Source: CAZADH01 sp964483805
GTDB taxonomy: Bacteria; Muiribacteriota; Ozemobacteria; Ozemobacterales; Ozemobacteraceae
Direction of reading: 5' to 3'
DNA: 23,037 nucleotides
Assembly: GCA_964483805.1 (NCBI GenBank)
Contig: CAZADH010000073.1
Span: 1 to 23,037 of the forward strand
Shown: positions 7,874 through 13,744 of the stretch, piece by piece
How the letters are laid out: each line of letters starts with the position of its first letter
How positions within the stretch are numbered: position 1 is the first letter of the stretch
Made by a program: the position numbers and the translations under genes
Notes under the pieces: model-generated
The model's input: the letters and a program-made list of their open reading frames with translations, nothing else
Database searches by the model: none
Told to the model about the DNA's origin: nothing

Positions 7874-8557
7874 TCAGCCCTGCGACGGAATGAACCGACG
7901 GATCCACTGCCCAAACGAGCCGGGATTGCGGGTCTGGAAGTAGACATCGCCCGGGCCCTTGACGTGACAGACCAGGCCCTCGCCCGACGTCACACTGCTG
8001 AACCAGCCCGAACTGGCTTTCTGTATTTCGTATTGCACCGTGTCGGTCCAGGCCACCAGATGCGAGTTGTCGACAACCATGGTCTGGCCCGGCGCCAGCG
8101 CGACCTTGTGAATCGCCCCGAAACTCGAGACCAACACCGACCCCTTGCCCTTGATCTGCTGGATGAACATGCCCTCGCCGCTGAGAAAGCCCTTGAAGAA
8201 GCCTTGCGACACGGCCTCGATCGACAACCCACCGTCACCGGCCAGGAATCCCTCTTTCTGCAAAAAGACCGAATTCGAACCGTTCAGCTCGATGCCCACG
8301 ACGTCGCCGACCGAACTCGGGGCCAGGTACACTTCACCCGGGCCGCGCGATGCGGTCAGGGTCTGAAAGAACAGGCTCTCGCCGGTCAACACCGTACGCT
8401 TCAAGGCGCCCCACATGCCGCCGTCGACTTTGCCCTCGACATCGATCGTCGAACTCATCGACACCATCGCCCCGGACTCGGCCTTGATCGACTCACCCTG
8501 AACCAGGGTCGCCTTCGCCATCGCATACGATCCGGGATACAGAATCTCGAATTTCAT
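7874..8557 (-). CDS. AIM24/TIGR00266-family beta-helical protein
   Basis: The 227-residue protein starts at an ATG with AAGGAG upstream (AAAGGAGCGCAGC before the ATG). It consists of repeated beta-strand units with short glycine-rich turns, such as LVQGESIKAESGAMVSMS, LTGESLFFQTLTA, GFLSGEGMFIQQI and TSGEGLVCHVKGPGDVYFQTRN. This matches the AIM24 (TIGR00266) family, whose fold resembles the TRAP RNA-binding protein. In yeast mitochondria Aim24 is linked to inner-membrane organisation; bacterial members have no settled role. No signal peptide is visible, so it is probably cytoplasmic. It is the first gene of a pair with the M48 protease, suggesting joint work in membrane or stress physiology. 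Confidence 0.9.
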   Translation of the reverse strand: MKFEILYPGSYAMAKATLVQGESIKAESGAMVSMSSTIDVEGKVDGGMWGALKRTVLTGESLFFQTLTASRGPGEVYLAPSSVGDVVGIELNGSNSVFLQKEGFLAGDGGLSIEAVSQGFFKGFLSGEGMFIQQIKGKGSVLVSSFGAIHKVALAPGQTMVVDNSHLVAWTDTVQYEIQKASSGWFSSVTSGEGLVCHVKGPGDVYFQTRNPGSFGQWIRRFIPSQG

Positions 8558-8603
8558 GCTGCGCTCCTTTGTGCTGTGCTCTTGGATTGATGCCTCGCGC
8601 CAT

Positions 8604-8633
8604 AGGATACCGCAAGACCACCTCCGCCGCCAA
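8604..8633 (-). promoter_or_regulatory. Weak candidate promoter of the AIM24-M48 pair
   Basis: On the minus strand TTGGCG (8628-8633) and TATCCT (8604-8609) are 18 bases apart, each matching four of six consensus bases. It lies about 45 bases before the AIM24 start. The -35 overlaps the hairpin that follows the flavoprotein gene. Confidence 0.22.
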
Positions 8634-8640
8634 ACGGCGG
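8624..8640 (-). terminator. Short GC hairpin after the flavoprotein gene
   Basis: CCGCCG (8624-8629) and CGGCGG (8635-8640) form a six-base stem with a five-base loop, four bases beyond the flavoprotein stop. There is no T-run, so termination is uncertain. Confidence 0.25.
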
Positions 8641-8644
8641 TCGA

Positions 8645-9925
8645 TCAGTCACGCGCCCCCAGGTGGCCGGCGAGAAACCCGCTCGAGAAGGCCCACTGCA
8701 GGTTGAACCCACCGCAGGGACCGTCGAGGTCGAGGACTTCGCCACAGAAGAAGAGTCCGGCAACCCGGCGACTCGCCAGGGTTTCAGGATGAATCCCGGC
8801 CAACGCCACGCCACCGCGCGTCACCATCGCCGCGGCAAAACCACCGTGGCCGACGACGGTCAACGGGGTCCATGTCAATACTTTGTGCAGACGATCGCGC
8901 GTCGGGCCGTCGGCCTGCCTCGGCGTGCCGTCCGGATCGACACCGGCCANNNNNNNNNNCCGGCACAGCTCGCGCGCCAGTGGCCCCGGCACGAGCGTGG
9001 CGACCAACTCGCCGATCGATCGGTTCGGGTTGCGCGCCGCCGCGCGCTTGAGTTCGTCACGAACCGTGTCCTCATGCCGACCACCGACGAAATTCAGCCG
9101 CAACGGCACGGCCCCGTGCTCCGCCAACAACGGCGTGACTTCGCGGGCGAAATCGAGCACCGCGGGGCCACGAATGCCGTCGGCCGTGAAGATCAGATCG
9201 CCGCGGGCCTCGACCGCGCGCAACTTGGGCAGGTCGATCTGCACGGTCGCCTTGCCGATGGTATCGGCGCGACACTGCGCCACCCAGGCTTCCCGGGTCT
9301 GCAGCGGCAGCATCGCCGGAAACAGCGGCGTGACCCGGTGGCCGCTCGCCTCGGCCAGGGTGTATCCATCGTCACCACCCCCCAGCGAGGGATAGCCCTT
9401 GCCACCGGTGGCCACGACCACGGCAGCGCAATCATACGTTGTATTACCAACAACGACCCCGTCCACCCGCCTGCCGCCCTCCGCTGCGCCTGGGGTCTCC
9501 CCGGCAAGGCACAGTCGACCGACCCGCTGCCCGGTGCGCAGCTCGACCCCCAACCGTTTCAGCTCGCGCAAGAGTGCGTCGACAACGGTACCGGCGTCGT
9601 GCGACACCGGAAACACGTGAAACCCGTCGGGCGCGTGGGTCGGCACGCCGAGGTCGGCGAGAAACGCGACGAGGGCGGTCCGGTCAAACGCCGCCAGCGC
9701 GGGCCGCATGCAGCGACCGTTCCGCCCGAAGCGGTCCATGAAGGCTGCACTCGGCAGGGTGTTGCTCAGGTTGCACCGGCCGCCGCCGCTGGCCCGCAGT
9801 TTCTCGCCCGGCCCCGCCAGTTTTTCGAGCAGCAGTACGCGTTTGCCCCGGCGCGCGGCCACGATGGCCGCCGTCATCCCGGCCGGCCCGGCCCCGACCA
9901 CGATGACGTCAAAGGTGGTGTTCAT
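8645..9925 (-). CDS. BaiN/YhiN (HI0933)-family FAD-dependent oxidoreductase, interrupted by an assembly gap
   Basis: The frame encodes about 426 residues. The N-terminal Rossmann motif VIVVGAGPAGMTAA (8-21) binds FAD, and GEKLRASGGGRCNLSN is the hallmark of the HI0933 family. VVVATGGKGYPSLGG and the C-terminal segment GEVLDLDGPCGGFNLQWAFS, followed by SGFLAG, complete the match. Members are cytoplasmic flavoproteins; BaiN was linked to bile-acid dehydroxylation, but for most the substrate is unknown. Ten Ns sit inside the coding region near residue 322. The frame is the same on both sides, and the aligned surroundings suggest little real sequence is missing. The start codon follows a weak GGAA site. 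There is no obvious functional link to either neighbour. Confidence 0.88.
   Translation of the reverse strand: MNTTFDVIVVGAGPAGMTAAIVAARRGKRVLLLEKLAGPGEKLRASGGGRCNLSNTLPSAAFMDRFGRNGRCMRPALAAFDRTALVAFLADLGVPTHAPDGFHVFPVSHDAGTVVDALLRELKRLGVELRTGQRVGRLCLAGETPGAAEGGRRVDGVVVGNTTYDCAAVVVATGGKGYPSLGGGDDGYTLAEASGHRVTPLFPAMLPLQTREAWVAQCRADTIGKATVQIDLPKLRAVEARGDLIFTADGIRGPAVLDFAREVTPLLAEHGAVPLRLNFVGGRHEDTVRDELKRAAARNPNRSIGELVATLVPGPLARELCRXXXXAGVDPDGTPRQADGPTRDRLHKVLTWTPLTVVGHGGFAAAMVTRGGVALAGIHPETLASRRVAGLFFCGEVLDLDGPCGGFNLQWAFSSGFLAGHLGARD
8950..8959. other. Assembly gap (ten Ns)
   Basis: Ten undetermined bases lie within the flavoprotein gene. The number is probably a placeholder, so coordinates after this point could shift. 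The reading frame happens to be kept across it. Confidence 0.98.
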
Positions 9926-10026
9926 CGATTTTTCCGGCCGTCAGCCCCGCGATGGCGGCCCCAACCGTGCCACCGATCTCGTTCGTGCAGATGCACGTGC
10001 AGCATGTACACGCGATCCAGGATTGG

Positions 10027-10485
10027 TCACCTATTCGCCGGCGTTTGTGAAAACGATTTCATGGTCACGTTCGCGAGCATTGACACAACGCGTCGCATAG
10101 CCAGCTCAGGATCAACATGTTCCCAAATGACCATCACCGACCAACCAGCCTTGTTTAACGCACGTCGGTTTCTTCTATCTCGACATATATTTGCCATGAT
10201 CTTTTCACGCCACCATGCCGCATTCGCCCTTGGCCACGTTGCATGCTTCGGACAGCCGTGCCAGAAACATCCATGCACGTAGACGGCAACCTTCGCTTGC
10301 CGAAAAACAATGTCGGCCCTGGAGGGAACGGTGCCAACGGCCCGCTGATCGGTCTCGAATTGGAAACCCAGCGCCCGAAGACCCTCCGCAATCTTGCGTT
10401 CTGCTGTTGTGTTTCGTTGCCGTGTGCGCAGCATTCTGTTCTGCGCCGCTTCTGAAGAAGCTTTGGGAGTGTTCTTGTCACTCAT
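10027..10485 (-). CDS. vsr: Very short patch repair (Vsr) endonuclease
   Basis: With the start at ATG 10485 the protein has 152 residues, the usual Vsr size, and overlaps the end of the preceding gene by eight bases (ATGAGTGA). Longer starts in the same frame (10506, 10542) are possible. Typical Vsr features are MLRTRQRNTTAE near residue 20, catalytic Asp58 in RADIVF, then AVYVHGCFWHGC with His71, His76 and the zinc cysteines. WWREKIMANICRDRR and GWSVMVIWEH follow. Vsr nicks 5' of the T in T:G mismatches made by deamination of 5-methylcytosine, so it protects genomes that carry a cytosine-5 methyltransferase, which is two genes upstream in the same unit. Confidence 0.88.
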   Translation of the reverse strand: MSDKNTPKASSEAAQNRMLRTRQRNTTAERKIAEGLRALGFQFETDQRAVGTVPSRADIVFRQAKVAVYVHGCFWHGCPKHATWPRANAAWWREKIMANICRDRRNRRALNKAGWSVMVIWEHVDPELAMRRVVSMLANVTMKSFSQTPANR

Positions 10486-11197
10486 CCCATTTGAAGGGTG
10501 GATCATTCCTTGCGTTGTAGCTGTCTGCAACTTGCTCGACAAACCCCGAAAGTGAAAGGCACTTGTTTCTGCTCGGCCGACCTCGTTTCGGAGGACTCTG
10601 CATCACATCAAAAAAGTCGGTGTCCCCTGTGTTCGCATCGTAAATCGCGACGAAGAACCGCTCGAACTTGTCTGGCTCGTCTCGGTGGTCTTCTCGACCA
10701 GCCCGCGGCCGGAAGAACCTTACCGCTGCGCCAAATGACGAAATGCCCTCCGAGTCACCTGCATCGTCACAGCATTCAATCGGCAGAAACAGCACGCCAA
10801 CGAGCACCGCATAGGGTTGCCGCTGGTGATAGTCCGTCGCCTCAGCTCGAAGTTCGTTGTCGTTCCGACTGTAGTTTTTCGTGAATCGCCCAGCCTTTGG
10901 ATCTGGAAAGTGAATCGATTTCACGGATACTCCAAGCGCCAAACCCAGCTCCGGTGTGCTATAGCCAACGTCGAGTTTCTTGAACCCCTTGGCAGTACGT
11001 GCAGGAGCCTCTTGTGAACTCCCGTCAGCTTCCGGAGTGACACCGGGAAAGTGGCGTCGGAGAGAGTTGGCAATACACGTTGCCATGTTCCGTGAGAATC
11101 TCTCCGCGTAGTTCTTCTTCGCGACCTGAGACTCGTTCGAGCACGGTCTCGGCGACGAAACCTTCAGAACATCTTGGATGGTCTTGATTATCTGCAT
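10478..11197 (-). CDS. Probable type II restriction endonuclease
   Basis: This 239-residue protein starts four bases after the methyltransferase stop and overlaps vsr, the classic position of the cognate restriction enzyme. Residues 70-95 (GFKKLDVGYSTPELG, then LALGVSVKSIHF) fit a PD-(D/E)XK-like core: an acidic Asp76, possibly Glu83, and an S-V-K93 strand. KNYSRNDNELRAEATDYHQRQPYAVL (107-132) looks like a conserved helix and strand found in some type II enzymes, but I cannot name the family or recognition site. C-terminally there is a basic PKRGRPSRNK patch suited to DNA contact. The catalytic assignment is inference from pattern and position. A plain accessory protein of the methylase is the main alternative. 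Confidence 0.62.
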   Translation of the reverse strand: MQIIKTIQDVLKVSSPRPCSNESQVAKKNYAERFSRNMATCIANSLRRHFPGVTPEADGSSQEAPARTAKGFKKLDVGYSTPELGLALGVSVKSIHFPDPKAGRFTKNYSRNDNELRAEATDYHQRQPYAVLVGVLFLPIECCDDAGDSEGISSFGAAVRFFRPRAGREDHRDEPDKFERFFVAIYDANTGDTDFFDVMQSPPKRGRPSRNKCLSLSGFVEQVADSYNARNDPPFKWDE

Positions 11198-11201
11198 GAC
11201 G

Positions 11202-12374
11202 TTATGCTGCCAAGGAAAACAACCGGCCCCGATTTACATAGGATTTCAAATCGGCAATGAACTCAGGAACGAACCGGAGGGTGCCCTGCTGTGTGCGAGA
11301 CAGAAACCCAGCAGCAGCCTTTTCGGAAAGAGGAACAACCGGATACTTCAGAAAATCGTGCAGGTGCGGGCAGTGCACGCTGCGCGGAGATGTCGAGCAC
11401 TCAACGGCATACTCGCTACCCGCGCGCCCCCACGCTGCCAGTGGCCACGCACCAGTCCGTTTCATTTCACGTTCAACCAAACACACGTCGTTGAAAGAGC
11501 CTGCAAGTCGTTCGCCCAACCATCTCGCCATTTCAACGCAAACGGCGTTTCCAACCATCTTCCAGCGATGTCCCTTGCGGCATGCCCCGGATTGAACTGC
11601 CGGTAACGTCCAGTCGACCGGAAACCCCTGAAGTCGCTCAGCATCCCGGATGTCAGGCGTTGAAAACGAATGGGCGGCCGGGTTCCAGATTGCCGGTGGA
11701 GAAGGAATACCCAAGCCAGACCCGCCCTTGAGCGTTGGAACGCTGTCGACAGCCCAACCCAGCCCGCGGACTCCCTCTGTCCAGTAGAAACCGCAACACA
11801 ACTCATTCGAAAACGCCTTCTCGTGTTCAGTGTTTTCGCCGGGGCCATCAAACAGCACGGAACGCGGATCGGCCTCGCAAGAAGCGACCAGAAGGACGCG
11901 AAGTCGACGTTGCGGTACACCGAATGCCCTGGCATCAACAACTCGATAGGCCCATGTGTAACCGAGTTGGTTCAGCTCGTCGACGATCATACGCATCGCT
12001 TCACCACGAGCCAGTTGAAGCATGAACGGGACGTTTTCGATGACGAGCCACCTGGCCCGCTTTTTTTGTGCCTTCAAGAGTCGAAAAACCTCTTGAACCA
12101 GGCCGGAGTTTTCGCCTCTAATACCAGCAGTGCGACCAGCTTGACTCAGATCTTGGCACGGAAAGCCCGCCGTGATCACATCCACATCAGGAAGGCGCTT
12201 CATTGCACGAATATCCGGAGCGACACGAACCCCTGGGAACCGCTTGTTCAGCACAGCAGCAGCACCCGAGTCGATTTCGCAGAAGAACTCAGGGTGAAAC
12301 CCTGCTTCCGCAAGACCCAGCTCGAAGCCACCTATTCCGGCGAATAGCCCGGCAACCTTCATTAGAGATGACAT
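11202..12374 (-). CDS. DNA (cytosine-5) methyltransferase
   Basis: The 390-residue enzyme contains the ordered motifs of C5 methylases: motif I LFAGIGGFELG (10-20), motif IV GFPCQDLSQAG with catalytic Cys73, motif VI IENV (112-115), motif VIII QRRLRV (155-160), a variable target-recognition region (about 175-245), motif IX RDAERLQGFPVDWT, and motif X KMVGNAVCVEMARWLGERL. About 110 further residues follow motif X, longer than many Dcm-type enzymes. The M1 start (12374) has a weak ribosome site; Met5 (12362) is the alternative. It methylates a specific cytosine using SAM, protecting the genome from the enzyme encoded next. The recognition sequence cannot be deduced. It is the first gene of the R-M-Vsr unit. 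Confidence 0.97.
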   Translation of the reverse strand: MSSLMKVAGLFAGIGGFELGLAEAGFHPEFFCEIDSGAAAVLNKRFPGVRVAPDIRAMKRLPDVDVITAGFPCQDLSQAGRTAGIRGENSGLVQEVFRLLKAQKKRARWLVIENVPFMLQLARGEAMRMIVDELNQLGYTWAYRVVDARAFGVPQRRLRVLLVASCEADPRSVLFDGPGENTEHEKAFSNELCCGFYWTEGVRGLGWAVDSVPTLKGGSGLGIPSPPAIWNPAAHSFSTPDIRDAERLQGFPVDWTLPAVQSGACRKGHRWKMVGNAVCVEMARWLGERLAGSFNDVCLVEREMKRTGAWPLAAWGRAGSEYAVECSTSPRSVHCPHLHDFLKYPVVPLSEKAAAGFLSRTQQGTLRFVPEFIADLKSYVNRGRLFSLAA

Positions 12375-12398
12375 CCATTATCGACAGACATTGGGAAA

Positions 12399-12427
12399 AA
12401 TGTATCAGATCGCTCAGAAATGATCAA
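12399..12427 (-). promoter_or_regulatory. Candidate promoter of the restriction-modification operon
   Basis: Minus-strand TTGATC (12422-12427) and TACATT (12399-12404) are 17 bases apart. Transcription would start about 18 bases before the methyltransferase ATG. The -35 overlaps one arm of an inverted repeat. Confidence 0.38.
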
Positions 12428-12464
12428 ACAGGCCGGATGCAGGAACGTGGGCACTGTGATCATT
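12419..12464. repeat. Inverted repeat AATGATCA/TGATCATT at the R-M promoter
   Basis: AATGATCA (12419-12426) and its reverse complement TGATCATT (12457-12464) are 30 bases apart. Each arm also contains the palindrome TGATCA. One arm overlaps the candidate -35, as expected for an operator of a repressor or self-regulating methylase. No C-protein gene is present. Confidence 0.35.
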
Positions 12465-12531
12465 CGAAGCGAAGCACGAACAACACACACTTACCTGTAT
12501 GCACATGTCTGCCGCCTCGCCCCGATGCACA

Positions 12532-12560
12532 ACGCCCGCGGCTGCATCAGCCGCGGGCGT
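12532..12560 (-). terminator. Strong hairpin after the endonuclease I gene
   Basis: ACGCCCGCGGCTG (12532-12544) and CAGCCGCGGGCGT (12548-12560) form a perfect 13-base stem with a three-base loop, 26 bases beyond the endonuclease stop. There is no T-run on either side of the required orientation, so it may protect the 3' end or act with Rho. It separates the endonuclease from the R-M island. Confidence 0.45.
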
Positions 12561-12585
12561 CGCCGCAAAACAGAATCGGTCAGGT

Positions 12586-13578
12586 TCAGAAGTCGTCGAT
12601 CTCGTCGACGTATTCCGGGTGATCGATGAACGGGTTGCGATTGTGTTGGATGTTCTCGATCTGGTTGCACCGCTCACGCTCGGCGGCATCGACCGGATCT
12701 TCTTTGTGCCAGGCGCGCAACGCCTCTTCTTCGTCACGCGGGATGTGCTTGCCGTAGCGGACCGCGAAATAGAACTTGGCGCGGGCCACGTTGCCCCGGT
12801 GTTCCTTGCGCACTTCGAACACATCGCCGTCACACTTGCTGCCGCCTTCTTCCCAACTCGGATGACTGACCGGACCGAACGGCAGGGAGCTGCGCGTGCT
12901 GTTGGCTTTCGAATCGGTCGGGAAGAGGTGGAACAGATCGCTCTTGGCCACGCCGGTCGCACCCTGACTCTGCGGCCAGGTGTGCTCGCAGTTCATGTCG
13001 CGATCGTTGGGGATGCTGTTGTAGCGCCCTTTGCGACCGGTATAAACACACTCGACCTCGCCACCGAAATTGTCGATCTTGGTGAACATCAGACGCCGCG
13101 CCTGCGTGTAATCGACGCTGGTCTTGACCTCGGAGATATCCTGCAACTGCTCGACCAGTTCGCGATTGCGCAGACCCGCGCACACCGCATAGAGGTTCGC
13201 GCTGTAAGGCGGCGTGTCACCCCGCGTACGACGGGCCCGCGCCTTGCGACTGTCGCCGGCCACCGTGTCGCGGTCGGCTTCGATGTCAAACACCGGCAGG
13301 TTGCGCTCATGCTTGAACAGCTTGCCCCGTAGTTTGCTCAGCATCTCGTGACCGCCCGGCCACTTCGCCTCGATCTGATCGACCAACGCCAGGATCTCTT
13401 TGAACTCGGCGTCGCGGTCGGTCGCCTGGTCCTTCTGCGCCTGCTCGGATTTCACGAGGGGACGACGGACAAAGTCACCAGGCGAAAGCGTCGTGGTTTG
13501 ACTGAACGACGGCCAGGGCCACAGAACCATCACCGCCAGAAGCGCTGCGCCGACTTTGCCGATTTTGCTCGGATTCAT
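12586..13578 (-). CDS. Exported endonuclease I family nuclease
   Basis: The 330-residue protein starts at ATG 13578, chosen for AAGGAG eight to nine bases upstream and for the signal peptide (residues 1-27, ending PSFSQ) that then begins it. The C-terminal half is the endonuclease I (EndA-type, beta-beta-alpha-metal) domain: LMFTKIDNFGGEVECVYTGR (163-182), MNCEHTWPQS with catalytic His199, DLFHLFPTDSKANSTRSSLP with metal-binding Asn226, and NRNPFIDHPE near the end. Residues 28-125 are an added charged region, making it longer than the E. coli enzyme. Such nucleases cut DNA non-specifically in the periplasm or medium, for nutrient use or defence against free DNA. A pair of cysteines may form disulfides. 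It is single, between its own promoter region and hairpin. Confidence 0.93.
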   Translation of the reverse strand: MNPSKIGKVGAALLAVMVLWPWPSFSQTTTLSPGDFVRRPLVKSEQAQKDQATDRDAEFKEILALVDQIEAKWPGGHEMLSKLRGKLFKHERNLPVFDIEADRDTVAGDSRKARARRTRGDTPPYSANLYAVCAGLRNRELVEQLQDISEVKTSVDYTQARRLMFTKIDNFGGEVECVYTGRKGRYNSIPNDRDMNCEHTWPQSQGATGVAKSDLFHLFPTDSKANSTRSSLPFGPVSHPSWEEGGSKCDGDVFEVRKEHRGNVARAKFYFAVRYGKHIPRDEEEALRAWHKEDPVDAAERERCNQIENIQHNRNPFIDHPEYVDEIDDF

Positions 13579-13654
13579 TGCGGGTTGCTCCTTATCTGGT
13601 GTGTAACCGCTTATTGTCGAAGACTGAACAGACACCGCACACCAATGTTTGATC

Positions 13655-13660
13655 AGTATA
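13655..13660 (-). promoter_or_regulatory. Possible -10 element of the endonuclease I gene
   Basis: TATACT reads on the minus strand about 75 bases before the endonuclease start. No good -35 is seen 17 bases upstream, where a GC-rich hairpin lies, so the call is weak. Confidence 0.22.
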
Positions 13661-13668
13661 CCCAATTT

Positions 13669-13692
13669 CCCGGGGGGTCCGCTTGCCCCGGG
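13669..13692 (-). terminator. GC-rich hairpin downstream of the PilT-like gene
   Basis: CCCGGGG (13669-13675) and CCCCGGG (13686-13692) form a seven-base stem with a ten-base loop, about 50 bases after the PilT-like stop. In minus-strand direction AAATT follows, a poor U-tract. A second ACCCGGGT palindrome lies beside it (13697-13704). Confidence 0.35.
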
Positions 13693-13744
13693 TGAGACCC
13701 GGGTGGAAACAGCTCTGAATCAGGTTCTCGGCGGGCAACCCCCA

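Larger units (their letters stand above)
10027..12500 (-). other. Restriction-modification island with lower GC than its surroundings
   Basis: Three co-oriented genes (methyltransferase, probable restriction enzyme, Vsr) sit between two GC-rich core-type genes. By eye, base composition falls to near one half GC here and returns to GC-rich on both sides, and codon use changes with it. I see no integrase, terminal repeats or target duplication, so the transfer mechanism is unknown and the ends given are approximate. Confidence 0.5.

Noticed and set aside
9981..10012. GTGCA/GCAC repeats between the flavoprotein and vsr as an attachment site or terminator
   Set aside because: The stem is only four to five bases, there is no T-run, and no matching copy is seen at the other end of the R-M island.
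8663..10282. 539-residue open frame on the plus strand across the flavoprotein and vsr genes
   Set aside because: It crosses two well-supported genes and the N gap, with Arg/His/Pro-rich sequence and no family motif.
11670..12347. 225-residue open frame antisense to the methyltransferase
   Set aside because: The opposite strand carries all C5-methylase motifs in order; this frame has none.
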